Notes: a model not told the origin generated them from the letters alone. Numbered from the stretch's first letter, positions 23,176 through 30,966 are shown. The stretch is 32,538 nucleotides of DNA from an uncultured Lysobacteraceae bacterium (GCA_937897645.1 CALCNV010000009.1:1-32538), one strand, 5' to 3'. Numbers and translations: made by a program.

Positions 23176-25371
23176 GTGAACGCTGAAACCAACAACAATT
23201 CGCGACGCCAGTTCCTCAAGGCCGGTGCACTGGTCGGCGGTGGCCTGGTGATCGGCTTCGTCGTCCCCGGCGCGAAACGCCTGGCCGCGCAACCCGCGGC
23301 TGCGGCGGCCGTCGCGCCGTTCGCGCCCAATGCCTTCCTGCGCATCAGCGCCGACGACAGCATCACCGTGCTGCTCTCGCATTCGGAAATGGGCCAGGGC
23401 ATCTGGACCGCGTTGCCGATGCTGATCGCCGAGGAACTCGACGCCGACTGGTCGAAGATCCGGCCCGAACACGCACCCGCGGCGCCCGCCTTCTTCAGTC
23501 CCGTGTTCGGCATGCAGGGTACCGGCGGTTCCACCTCCACCGCGTCGGAATTCGACCGTTACCGGCAAGCCGGTGCCGCCGCGCGCGCCATGCTGGTGCA
23601 GGCCGCCGCCACGCACTTCAATGTGCCGGTGGAACAGATCCGCACCGAGAACGGCGAAGTCATCGCCGGCACCCAGCGCCTGCGCTATGGCGCACTGGCG
23701 GACGCGGCCGGCAAGCTCAATCCGCCCGACCCGTCCACGCTGAAACTGAAGGACGCCAAGGACTGGAAGATCATCGGCAAGCCGACCAAGCGCCTGGACT
23801 CGCCGGAAAAAATCACCGGCCGCGCGCAGTTCGGCATGGACGTGCAGTTCGAAGGCTTGCTGACCGCCGTGGTCGCGCGTCCACCGGTGTTCGGCGGAAC
23901 GCTGAAGTCCTTCGACGCCACCGCTGCGAAGGCGGTCCCGGGCGTACGCCAGGTGCTGCAGATCCCAACCGGTGTCGCCGTAGTCGCGGACCACTATTGG
24001 GCAGCCAAGTTGGGGCGCGATGCCTTGACGGTGGAATGGGATCTTGGGCCGAACGCAGCGCTGGACAGCCAGGCGATGCGCACACAGTTCAGTGAACTCG
24101 CCAGCACGCCCGGCTTGCCCGCCGCGCAGGCCGGTGATGTCGCTGCCGCGTTGTCGAAAGCGGCCAATGTGGTGGAAGCCGAATACGCCTTGCCTTACCT
24201 CGCGCACGCGCCGATGGAACCCTTGAACTGCACGGTGAAGATTTCACCGGACAAGTGCGAGCTGTGGATCGGCACGCAGTTCCAGACCCTGGAACAAGGC
24301 ACCGCGGCGAAGATCACGGGACTCAAGCCCGAGCAGGTGTTCATCAACACCACGTTCCTGGGCGGTGGCTTCGGTCGGCGCGCGAATCCGTCGCCGGACA
24401 TCGTGTTCGAGGCCGTGCATATCGCCAAGGCGGCGAACGCGGCAGTCAAGACCGTGTGGAGCCGCGAGGACGACGTGCAGGGCGGTTTCTATCGCCCCGC
24501 CTTCGTGCACAAGGCCAAGGTCGGCCTGGATGCGAACGGCGCACCGGTGGCCTGGCAACACGTGATGGCCGGGCAGTCGATCATCGCGGGCACGTTCTTC
24601 GAGCCCTTCATGGTCAAGGACGGCATCGATGCGACCTCAGTGGAAGGCGTGGCCGATTCGCCCTATCTCGCGGATGTGGCCGACAAGCGCGTCGGCCTGC
24701 ATTCGCCCAAGACCGGCATCCCGGTGTTGTGGTGGCGTTCGGTCGGCCACAGCCATACCGCGTTCGCGATGGAAAGCCTGATCGATGAACTGGCGCATGC
24801 CGCCGGCAAGGACCCGGTCGAATACCGCCGCGGCTTGCTGGCCAAGCACGCGCGCCACCTGGGCGTGCTGAACCTGGTCGCGGAGAAATCCGGCTGGGGC
24901 AGTCCCTTGGAAAAAGGCCGCGCGCGTGGCGTGGCCGTGCATGAGTCCTTCGGCAGTTACATCGCGCAAGTGGCCGAGGTGTCGGTGCAGGACGGCGCGA
25001 TCAAGGTGCATCGCGTGGTCTGCGCGGTGGATTGCGGCATCGCCGTGAATCCGGCGGGCATCGCGGCGCAGATGGAATCGGCCATCGCCTTCGGCCTGGG
25101 CGCGGCGCTGCACGGTCGCATCAGTTTCAAGGACGGACGCGTGCAGGAATCCAACTTCCACGATTACCAGATCCTGCGCATGAGCGAGATGCCGGCGGTC
25201 GAAGTGCATATCGTGCCGAGCACGGAAAAATCCGGTGGCGTCGGCGAACCGGGCACGCCGCCGATTGCGCCCGCGGTGGCCAATGCGGTGTTTGCACTCA
25301 ACGGGCAGCGGCTGCGTGAGCTTCCTTTCCAGTTAGCCGCACAGACGCCGGCCGCGCCGGCCAAGGCGTGA
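23176..25371 (+). CDS. iorB: Large molybdopterin-binding subunit of a molybdenum hydroxylase (IorB-like), Tat-exported
   Basis: A 731-residue protein with a twin-arginine signal SRRQFLKAG (Arg10, Arg11) followed by ALVGGGLVIGFVV, so the folded enzyme should reach the periplasm. The family motifs are present: SHSEMGQGIWTALPMLIAEE, GTGGSTSTASEFDRYRQAGA, FLGGGFGRRANPSPD, and near the C-terminus GGVGEPGTPPIAPAVANAV with the catalytic Glu of GEPG. It oxidises an aldehyde or N-heterocycle at the Mo centre, passing electrons through IorA. The substrate cannot be read from sequence. The start is GTG 23176 after GGAG. A dihaem cytochrome gene follows ten bases after its stop. Confidence 0.92.
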   Translation: MNAETNNNSRRQFLKAGALVGGGLVIGFVVPGAKRLAAQPAAAAAVAPFAPNAFLRISADDSITVLLSHSEMGQGIWTALPMLIAEELDADWSKIRPEHAPAAPAFFSPVFGMQGTGGSTSTASEFDRYRQAGAAARAMLVQAAATHFNVPVEQIRTENGEVIAGTQRLRYGALADAAGKLNPPDPSTLKLKDAKDWKIIGKPTKRLDSPEKITGRAQFGMDVQFEGLLTAVVARPPVFGGTLKSFDATAAKAVPGVRQVLQIPTGVAVVADHYWAAKLGRDALTVEWDLGPNAALDSQAMRTQFSELASTPGLPAAQAGDVAAALSKAANVVEAEYALPYLAHAPMEPLNCTVKISPDKCELWIGTQFQTLEQGTAAKITGLKPEQVFINTTFLGGGFGRRANPSPDIVFEAVHIAKAANAAVKTVWSREDDVQGGFYRPAFVHKAKVGLDANGAPVAWQHVMAGQSIIAGTFFEPFMVKDGIDATSVEGVADSPYLADVADKRVGLHSPKTGIPVLWWRSVGHSHTAFAMESLIDELAHAAGKDPVEYRRGLLAKHARHLGVLNLVAEKSGWGSPLEKGRARGVAVHESFGSYIAQVAEVSVQDGAIKVHRVVCAVDCGIAVNPAGIAAQMESAIAFGLGAALHGRISFKDGRVQESNFHDYQILRMSEMPAVEVHIVPSTEKSGGVGEPGTPPIAPAVANAVFALNGQRLRELPFQLAAQTPAAPAKA

Positions 25372-25381
25372 GGACATGACG

Positions 25382-25954
25382 ATGCGGATTCTGTTAGCCA
25401 GTCTCTCCGTCCTGCTGCTTGCCGCGTGCGGCCCGCGGGTCAGTCCCGAGCAGAAAGCCAAGGCGGTCGAGGCCTTCGCCACCGTGGAGAAGGTGTTCCA
25501 GCATCCACGCTGCAGCAATTGCCACATCCCCGGCGATGCGCCGCTGCAGTTCGATGCACAGACGCCGCATGCGATGGGCGTGGTACGCGGCCCCGAGGGC
25601 AAGGGCGCTCCCGGACTGCCGTGCGCGACCTGCCACGCGGAAGCGAATCCGCCCGCGAGTTACGGACCACATGCGCCGCCCGGTGCGCCGCACTGGTCGC
25701 TGCCGCCGCCGGACCAGAAGATGGCGTGGATCGGCAAGCCCGCCGCCGAGCTGTGCGCGATGATCAAGGACAAGAAGCGCAACGGCGACAAGGATTTCGC
25801 GGCGCTCACCAAGCACGTCACCGAAGACAAACTGGTGCTGTGGGGCTGGGACCCGGGCGCGGGCCGCCTACCAGTGCCAGTGCCGCATGCCGAGTTCGTG
25901 GCGGCGTTCAAGCTTTGGGCGGATGCGGGTGGGCCGTGTCCGGGTGAGGGGTGA
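25382..25954 (+). CDS. Dihaem c-type cytochrome lipoprotein, probable electron acceptor of IorAB
   Basis: A 190-residue protein with lipoprotein signal RILLASLSVLLLAAC (lipobox Cys16) and two haem-binding sites, CSNCH at 44-48 and CATCH at 81-85. Such isoquinoline-oxidoreductase-linked cytochromes usually take electrons from the hydroxylase to the respiratory chain. The start is ambiguous between ATG 25376 and ATG 25382. GAGG at 25370-25373 is two bases from the first and eight from the second, so I prefer 25382. It closes the iorAB operon. Its end marks a drop in GC where the cassette region begins. Confidence 0.85.
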   Translation: MRILLASLSVLLLAACGPRVSPEQKAKAVEAFATVEKVFQHPRCSNCHIPGDAPLQFDAQTPHAMGVVRGPEGKGAPGLPCATCHAEANPPASYGPHAPPGAPHWSLPPPDQKMAWIGKPAAELCAMIKDKKRNGDKDFAALTKHVTEDKLVLWGWDPGAGRLPVPVPHAEFVAAFKLWADAGGPCPGEG

Positions 25955-26030
25955 TTCGGGTGGCGCTCTGCCAATTGCAGGCTATATCGTTTTAGCTGCG
26001 CAAGAGACGTAATCGCAACTGGGGGAAGCA

Positions 26031-26378
26031 ATGGTTGAAAAGATCAATTTGCGGGCTTTACGGGCCGAAGGCCAAGCTCATGCTGAAAAGCAGATTGCCG
26101 AGGCCGCTGCCAAGGACTCCATAAATCGTGACTTCTATGGCGCCGCACTCATTGCAATGCGCTCGGCCCAACAAGATGAGATCTACCCGGCAATCGACGA
26201 GTACGGTGAGACTCGCTACACCGCTGAACAAGGCCTCAAGGCAGCCTGCCATGCCCGAGAGGACGTGACAGCAATCCTAATCATCCAGCACGCTGTTCTG
26301 CGTCGGCTTCAAGGGCTTCGCGTTCTCGCCTGGTCTTGCCTAGCGGTTCTTTGCTACATCGCCGTCCGCGTGTCATGA
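26031..26378 (+). CDS. Unknown 115-residue protein, probable integron cassette gene 1
   Basis: It begins MVEKINLRALRAEGQAHAEK after GGGGGAAG, which decides the start. Residues 1-45 are helical and charged. NRDFYGAALIAMRSAQQDEI and a C-terminal hydrophobic stretch (about 96-113, LRVLAWSCLAVLCYIAV) suggest a tail-anchored protein. I do not recognise it. GC and codon use are visibly lower than in the neighbours. Its stop lies 11 bases before the left end of an attC-like site (26390), the spacing expected in a gene cassette. No attC-like boundary was found upstream of it. Confidence 0.65.
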   Translation: MVEKINLRALRAEGQAHAEKQIAEAAAKDSINRDFYGAALIAMRSAQQDEIYPAIDEYGETRYTAEQGLKAACHAREDVTAILIIQHAVLRRLQGLRVLAWSCLAVLCYIAVRVS

Positions 26379-26389
26379 AACATGCGGGC

Positions 26390-26505
26390 AGCTAAAAATT
26401 CATTCATGCAGGCTCCCGTCATGGCGGCGCCTGATTACAAGCCTTCGGCCATATTTTCATTCAGTGGCGACCCCGCTGCAGACCGGTTCAATTCAGGCGC
26501 TAAGC
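26390..26505 (+). mobile_element. attC-like recombination site 1
   Basis: About 116 bp. The left end CTAAAAATTCATTCATGCAG resembles the attC left side known from class 1 cassettes (CTAACAATTCGTTCAAGCCG). The right end ACCGGTTCAATTCAGGCG runs into GCTAAGC, one base from the core GTTRRRY. Its right half is clearly homologous to that of site 2 (27029-27112). It lies exactly between two unrelated ORFs, with the next ATG 13 bases after it. The core is degenerate, so recombination competence is doubtful. Confidence 0.5.
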
Positions 26506-26518
26506 GTCTCACTAAACT

Positions 26519-27034
26519 ATGAAATGGCCGAACAAAGACGAGCGTGAGAAGTTTGAGATTGATGGCTTCATTGAGGCTTACGAGCGACTGCCTGAAGGCC
26601 GCCGCCTCGCCATCGTTTCAAAAGGTGAAAAGCCAGATTGGATCGTGACAGATACCGTAACTGGAGAGGAAATAGGCGTGGAGTTGACGTCCGTCTACCT
26701 AGACGACCGTAGCGTTCCCGATAGCCATATGAGCTGGAGCGAAGACGAGAAAATCAGGCACATTCCTTACAACGAAGACACAATGCGGAAGTACAAATCA
26801 CGCATCATTTCTGCCATTGAGGAAAAGATCCGCAAGGCAATAGCTGGCTACGACACAACCCGCCAGCTGATACTCGCTATATACCCAAATGAGTACGTAG
26901 GGATCTACCTCTACGAGGAGTTGGAGCAATTAGTGAAAGACAACGAGGTGCTGTTTGACAACATGACTCCTTTCAGCGAGATCGCATTCTGGGCGCTTGG
27001 CGATGGAGCGATTTTCCGTGTGCGTCCCAGCTAA
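26519..27034 (+). CDS. Unknown 171-residue protein, integron cassette gene 2, possible nuclease-like fold
   Basis: It begins MKWPNKDEREKFEIDGFIEA. The segment KPDWIVTDTVTGEEIGVELT (Asp40, Glu55) has the spacing of a PD-(D/E)xK-type core: a PD on one strand, then a hydrophobic strand with Glu. The usual Lys is replaced by Thr57, so this is only a suggestion. The middle is helical and charged (MRKYKSRIISAIEEKIRKAI), then QLILAIYPNEYVGIYLYEEL. There is no signal or membrane segment, so it is cytosolic. It is flanked by attC-like sites on both sides. Its TAA stop overlaps the left end of site 2, the compact design typical of cassettes. Codon use is AT-richer than the chromosome. Confidence 0.8.
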   Translation: MKWPNKDEREKFEIDGFIEAYERLPEGRRLAIVSKGEKPDWIVTDTVTGEEIGVELTSVYLDDRSVPDSHMSWSEDEKIRHIPYNEDTMRKYKSRIISAIEEKIRKAIAGYDTTRQLILAIYPNEYVGIYLYEELEQLVKDNEVLFDNMTPFSEIAFWALGDGAIFRVRPS

Positions 27035-27112
27035 CTATTATCGAGCGTCAGGTGAATTAACAACCCTCTTATCGCCACCCTACTGCGGACCGGCTTAGTT
27101 TAGGCGTTAGAT
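27029..27112 (+). mobile_element. attC-like recombination site 2
   Basis: 84 bp. The left end AGCTAAC (RYYYAAC in six of seven) includes the stop of the preceding ORF. The right end CCGGCTTAGTTTAGGC is followed by the perfect core GTTAGAT (GTTRRRY) and GC. This right half closely follows the aadA-type attC end (CGGCTTAACTCAAGCGTTAG). The next ORF starts six bases later. This is the stronger of the two sites. Confidence 0.65.
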
Positions 27113-27117
27113 GCCTC

Positions 27118-27480
27118 ATGAAACACTTCCTGGTAACGATGTCTCTTCTACTTGCAGGATGCACTACGGCAACTGCTCCACGTTTGCCAATAGCATCGGG
27201 CCAGTACACTTTCCAGCACCGTTTCGCCGAACACCCTACGCTCCCAAGTCTGTCTCTCAACGCAAGCATCGACGGCACGCATATCGTGCTGACAAATCCC
27301 AAGGCCTTCGGCCCATTCCCTGCAGGAATCCTTGCCGAGGGCGAGCTCACATGGCATGCCGCGTCCAGCCAATGGATCATCAGCCAAGACGACAATGATC
27401 GAATGGCGCAGGACGTGGGTGGTTGCAGTGACGGCCCCGAGATCATTGATCTGGTCGGCAGGATTTACTGGACCTGCTAG
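27118..27480 (+). CDS. Unknown lipoprotein, integron cassette gene 3
   Basis: A 120-residue protein with lipobox LLLAGC (Cys15) after MKHFLVTMSL, so it is exported and lipidated. The mature part (TTATAPRLPIASGQYTFQHR ... ) is about 105 residues and contains two more cysteines (GGCSDG and the final residue), which may form a disulfide. I do not recognise the family. The ATG at 27118 is six bases after the core of attC-like site 2, as in cassette arrays where the ORF almost touches the site. No attC-like site is recognisable after its stop. A 10-bp inverted repeat GACCAGCTCT/AGAGCTGGTC at 27498-27567 may be a terminator or a decayed site. Confidence 0.8.
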   Translation: MKHFLVTMSLLLAGCTTATAPRLPIASGQYTFQHRFAEHPTLPSLSLNASIDGTHIVLTNPKAFGPFPAGILAEGELTWHAASSQWIISQDDNDRMAQDVGGCSDGPEIIDLVGRIYWTC

Positions 27481-27702
27481 CAACGTCCATAACTGATGAC
27501 CAGCTCTCCAAGCCTGACATGCCGGAGAGTTTCCTGGGTCATTGAAAGAGCCCTGCAAGAGCTGGTCTTTCGTCGCCCTATTTCCGGCCTCATCACCCGT
27601 TCGGGTCACTTCGTCGCAAGCGGGTTGCGCACCGCTCCCAAGGATTGCAACCTGCATCGCCCCGCACTTGCGGCCTTGCATGAAGCCTCCCGGAGCCTGG
27701 AC

Positions 27703-27939
27703 ATGAAAACACTGATCGCGTTGCTTGCCTGGTGCATCCTGTTCGTCCTGTGCTGGCCCCTGGCCCTGCTCGCGCTGGTCCTGTGGCCCATCGCCTGGCT
27801 GCTCGCCCTGCCGTTCCGGCTGATCGGCATCACCTTCACCGCCCTGTTCGCCTTCCTGCAGGCCCTGTTCTTCCTGCCTGCCCGCGCCCTGGGCTGGCGT
27901 CCGCGCCACGCACAAGCGCATCACGCGGCAGCGGCCTGA
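27703..27939 (+). CDS. Unknown small hydrophobic membrane protein (78 aa)
   Basis: It begins MKTLIALLAWCILFVLCWPL and is almost wholly hydrophobic to residue 60 (LALLALVLWPIAWLLALPFR and GITFTALFAFLQALFFLPA), giving two or three membrane helices, then a basic/His tail RPRHAQAHHAAAA. GC returns to the chromosomal level. A longer in-frame reading from 27496 adds unlikely sequence, so I use ATG 27703. No clear Shine-Dalgarno sequence. The family is not recognised. It is the first gene past the cassette-like patch and likely belongs to the core chromosome. Confidence 0.65.
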   Translation: MKTLIALLAWCILFVLCWPLALLALVLWPIAWLLALPFRLIGITFTALFAFLQALFFLPARALGWRPRHAQAHHAAAA

Positions 27940-28005
27940 CGGTTCATGCCGACTTGACTGCCACCAACCACGCATCGCCCTGCCTATCCGCCGACGAGCA
28001 AAAAA

Positions 28006-28239
28006 ATGACCAACATCATTCCGGTAGATTTCAGTCGTCCAGAGATGGATCAGAATCGCGCGCGCGCAGCGGTGCCAGCAAGCGCTGTGTATTCACCCGC
28101 AGAAGCCAACTTCTGGAAGTTTGCGGCGAAAAGTGAGCAGTCCGTCAATCCGGACGGTCCGTCAACGCTCCACTCGCAGGTTTTTGACGAGAACGCCAAA
28201 CTCCATCGAAAGCAAAAATCGCCAACCCGATCCAGATGA
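28006..28239 (+). CDS. Doubtful 77-residue ORF converging on rarD
   Basis: The first 45 residues read like protein (TNIIPVDFSRPEMDQNRARA, then AEANFWKFAAKSEQ). The last 32 overlap the 3' end of rarD on the other strand and look like shadow sequence. There is no ribosome binding site. It could be a real gene that lost its end by a rearrangement placing rarD here, or chance. Confidence 0.3.
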   Translation: MTNIIPVDFSRPEMDQNRARAAVPASAVYSPAEANFWKFAAKSEQSVNPDGPSTLHSQVFDENAKLHRKQKSPTRSR

Positions 28240-29068
28240 AGATGAAACCGATCGCGCGGTCGCGGTCGAAGACTTCGTGGAACACCAGCACGCCGATCAA
28301 CAACTGCAGCGTCGGTGCGATGTACTGCATGAACCCGATCACCGAATACGGCACCCGCCGCACCGCGTACGAAAACCCGATCAACGGCAATGCTGTCAGC
28401 ACGCCACCGAACACCAGCAGCGCATCCACCTGCCAACCCCACGTACTGACAAACCCGCCGCTGCCGTGCGTCTCCACCCACACCAATGCCGCCAATGCGG
28501 GCAGGAACAGGTACAGGCTCTCAATCGCCAGGCCCGGAATCGAATCCACCACCGCCAACTTGCGGATGAAACCGTAGAAACCGAACGAAGCCGCCAGCGA
28601 CAGCGCGATCCACGGGAAGCTGCCGTAGTTGAAGGTCAGCCACAGCACCCCGGTCGCGGCCACCGCCACCGACACCCACTGCGCCACGGTCAAGCGTTCG
28701 CGCAGCAACACCACGCCCAATACGACGTTGAGCAGCGGATTGATAAAATAGCCGAGGCTGGTTTCCACCACGTGCCCCGCGTTCACCGCCCAGATGTACA
28801 GGCCCCAGTTGAACGCGATCAACAGGCCGCTGATCGCCAGCATCCACGCCACGCGCGGACGCGCCATCGCGATGCGCAACCACTGCAGGCCCTGCGTCAG
28901 GCACAACCCACCCACTACCAGCACCGTGCTCCACACGATCCGGTGCATCACGATCTGCAGCGACGGCACGGCCTTGAGCAAATGCCAGTACAGCGGCATC
29001 AAGCCCCACACCACGAACGAGGCCGCCGCCGCCCACAAGCCGCGACGATCGAGGGTGGCCGAAGTCAC
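28145..29068 (-). CDS. rarD: RarD-type EamA/DMT superfamily transporter
   Basis: A 307-residue protein with ten membrane helices arranged as two EamA repeats. Diagnostic RarD motifs are VWGLMPLYWHLLKAVPSLQI with EIMxHR-like QIVMHRIVWS, AFNWGLYIWAVNAGHVVETS, LGYFINPLLNVVLG and GFMQYIAPTLQLLIGV. E. coli RarD is linked to chloramphenicol tolerance; the physiological substrate is unknown. The start is GTG 29068, overlapping the stop of the upstream YedA-like gene (GTGA), so the two exporters are co-translated. The C-terminus (RSRQKPASGALTDRPD) is slightly longer than usual. Confidence 0.92.
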   Translation of the reverse strand: MTSATLDRRGLWAAAASFVVWGLMPLYWHLLKAVPSLQIVMHRIVWSTVLVVGGLCLTQGLQWLRIAMARPRVAWMLAISGLLIAFNWGLYIWAVNAGHVVETSLGYFINPLLNVVLGVVLLRERLTVAQWVSVAVAATGVLWLTFNYGSFPWIALSLAASFGFYGFIRKLAVVDSIPGLAIESLYLFLPALAALVWVETHGSGGFVSTWGWQVDALLVFGGVLTALPLIGFSYAVRRVPYSVIGFMQYIAPTLQLLIGVLVFHEVFDRDRAIGFIFIWIGLAIFAFDGVWRSRQKPASGALTDRPD

Positions 29069-29988
29069 TGCTTGTCTTCCACGACCGGCTTGTTCTTGCG
29101 CGCCTTGGCCAGGGTGATGGCGACCACGCCGCACAGGATCACCGCCATCGCGCCCAGGTCATGCGTGGTGAAGCGTTCCGCCGCCAGCCATGCGCCCAAC
29201 CCGACCGCGATCACCGGATTGACGTAGGCGTAGCTGCCGGCCAGCGCCGGACGCACGTTATGCAGCAACCACACGTAGGCGGTGAAGCCGATGATGGAAC
29301 CGAACAGCAGCAGGTACACGACCGAGAGGATGGCCTTGGTCGACGGCATGCCGTCGAAGTGCTCGCCCAGCACGAACCCGACCACGAGCATCATCACGCC
29401 ACCGCAGATCATCTGCCCGGCGGCACTCATGAAGGGCGAAGGCAGGTTGCGTTCGCGACTCCAGATGGAGCCGTAGGCCCAGGCGATGGGTGCGATCAGC
29501 AGGGCGATCAAACCCTTGGGATTCGCCGACAGGCTGCTGCCGGCGTTGAGCCACAGCACGCCGATGAAACCGATGCCCAGCCCCACCCACTCCAGCCGGC
29601 TCGGATGCTGCCCGCGCAGGGTCGAGAACAGACCCATCCACAGCGGCGTGGACGCGATGGCCACGGCGGCGATGCCCGAGGACACCCACTGTTCCGCGAT
29701 GCTGACCATGCCGTTGCCCAGCACCATCATCAGCACGCCCATCACCATCAGGTCCTTCCACTGCGCGCGCGTGGGTGCCGCCATGCCACGCCAGCGCAAC
29801 ACCGCGTACATCAGCGTACCGGCCAGCAGGAAGCGCCCACCCGCCATCAGGAACGGCGGGAAGCCGCCTTCCAGCGCGAAGTGGATGCCGAGATAGGTCG
29901 AGCCCCACACGAGGTAGACGATGGCCAGGGCAACAACGACGGCCACGCCACGCGCCGGCATGGCAGCGTTGGAATCAGGAGGGGTCAT
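29065..29988 (-). CDS. YedA-like EamA/DMT family exporter
   Basis: A 307-residue protein with ten membrane segments. Motifs of the YedA branch are VYLVWGSTYLGIHFALEGGF, PPFLMAGGRFLLAG, AEQWVSSGIAAVAIASTPLW, IAPIAWAYGSIWSRERNLP and GSYAYVNPVIAVGLGAWLA. It probably exports an amino acid or metabolite across the inner membrane; the exact substrate is not predictable. ATG 29988 is used and no clear ribosome binding site is seen. It forms a two-gene operon with rarD through a four-base overlap. Confidence 0.92.
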   Translation of the reverse strand: MTPPDSNAAMPARGVAVVVALAIVYLVWGSTYLGIHFALEGGFPPFLMAGGRFLLAGTLMYAVLRWRGMAAPTRAQWKDLMVMGVLMMVLGNGMVSIAEQWVSSGIAAVAIASTPLWMGLFSTLRGQHPSRLEWVGLGIGFIGVLWLNAGSSLSANPKGLIALLIAPIAWAYGSIWSRERNLPSPFMSAAGQMICGGVMMLVVGFVLGEHFDGMPSTKAILSVVYLLLFGSIIGFTAYVWLLHNVRPALAGSYAYVNPVIAVGLGAWLAAERFTTHDLGAMAVILCGVVAITLAKARKNKPVVEDKQ

Positions 29989-30052
29989 GGGGAATGAGGC
30001 GTCGGAACAGTTGTATATTCTACCGCTGGGGTGTTGTGGTGCGACGTACGGG

Positions 30053-30140
30053 CGTCGTAGGAGCGACGTAAGTCGCGATGGGGCGTTACATGTAGAGCCT
30101 CATCGCGACTTACGTCGCTCCTACGTGGCTCCTACGACGC
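30053..30140. repeat. GTAG-headed REP pair, perfect 25-bp inverted repeat
   Basis: Arms 30056-30080 and 30101-30125 (unit GTAGGAGCGACGTAAGTCGC and GATG) with a 20-base centre. A third partial copy of the head (GCTCCTACGACGC, 30128-30140) can pair with GCGTCGTAGGAGC at 30053. It ends one base before the stop codon of the repair gene on the minus strand. The same unit appears singly at 10583. Confidence 0.85.
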
Positions 30141-30141
30141 T

Positions 30142-30966
30142 CTACAAGCCCGCCTGCTCACGCTGCAGCAGGGCCTGCTTCATCGGCAGGCCCCAGCGGT
30201 AGCCGCCCAGCGCGCCGTCGCCGCGGATGATGCGGTGGCAGGGCACGACCACGGCGACGCGATTGGAAGCGCAGGCACGCGCCACCGCGCGCGCGGACTT
30301 GGGTGCACCAACGGCATTGGCGAGTTCGGCATAGCTGCGCGTCTGGCCGCTGGGGATCTTCATCAACGCATCCCACACGCGCTTCTGGAACGCGGTGCCC
30401 ATCAGGTCCACCGGCACTTCGCTGCCGTTACCGCCCAGGCGTTCGGCCACCGCGCGCAGGCGTGGCGCGAGGAAGTCGTCGCTACCGGCTTCGACGCGCT
30501 CGATGTTCGCGCGCGGGAATTCCTGGCGCAGCCTTGCTTCCAATACGCCCGCATCGTCACCCAGTTCCACCGCGCAGATGCCACGTTCGGTCGCGGCCAC
30601 CAACGCACGGCCCAAGGCGGTATCGACGATGGCCCAGTGGATCGCCATGCCTTCGCCACCGGCACGATACGTCGCCGGCGTCATGCCCAGCTTGGCCACG
30701 CCCTGCTCGTACACGCGCGAAGGTGACCCGTAGCCGGCGTCATACAGCGCGGCGCTGACGTCATTGCCGGCGCGCAAGCCCGACTTGAAGGCGCCGAGTT
30801 TCTTCTGCGCCACGTATTCCGCCGGGCTCAGGCCATAGCGGGACAGGAAGCTGCGTTGCAGGTGCGAAGCGCTCAGGCCGACCGCCGCGGCAAGTTCATT
30901 CAATGAGGGCTCGCCGCCGTCCAGCAGGGCCAATGCGCGTTGCAGTTTTTCGTCGAGGGTTTGCAT
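30142..30966 (-). CDS. AraC-type HTH fused to methylated-DNA--protein-cysteine methyltransferase (Ada-like, no zinc domain)
   Basis: A 274-residue protein. Residues 1-100 form an AraC-type helix-turn-helix (LNELAAAVGLSASHLQRSFL, then GLSPAEYVAQKKLGAFKSGL and PATYRAG). Residues about 108-180 are the MGMT N-domain. The catalytic C-domain has PSGQTRSYAELANAVGAPKS and PCHRII with acceptor Cys243. E. coli Ada has an additional N-terminal Cys4-zinc domain that senses phosphotriester damage; it is missing here. The protein should repair O6-methylguanine directly, but any methylation-driven activator switch would have to work without the usual cysteine. Start ATG 30966; a GTG three codons upstream is possible. 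Confidence 0.92.
   Translation of the reverse strand: MQTLDEKLQRALALLDGGEPSLNELAAAVGLSASHLQRSFLSRYGLSPAEYVAQKKLGAFKSGLRAGNDVSAALYDAGYGSPSRVYEQGVAKLGMTPATYRAGGEGMAIHWAIVDTALGRALVAATERGICAVELGDDAGVLEARLRQEFPRANIERVEAGSDDFLAPRLRAVAERLGGNGSEVPVDLMGTAFQKRVWDALMKIPSGQTRSYAELANAVGAPKSARAVARACASNRVAVVVPCHRIIRGDGALGGYRWGLPMKQALLQREQAGL

Noticed and set aside
27481..27702. Third attC site after the lipoprotein cassette
   Set aside because: There is a 10-bp inverted repeat, but no GTTRRRY core and no convincing RYYYAAC left end.
27496..27702. N-terminal extension of the small membrane protein gene
   Set aside because: The added 69 residues have no family-like features and precede a good hydrophobic N-terminus at ATG 27703.
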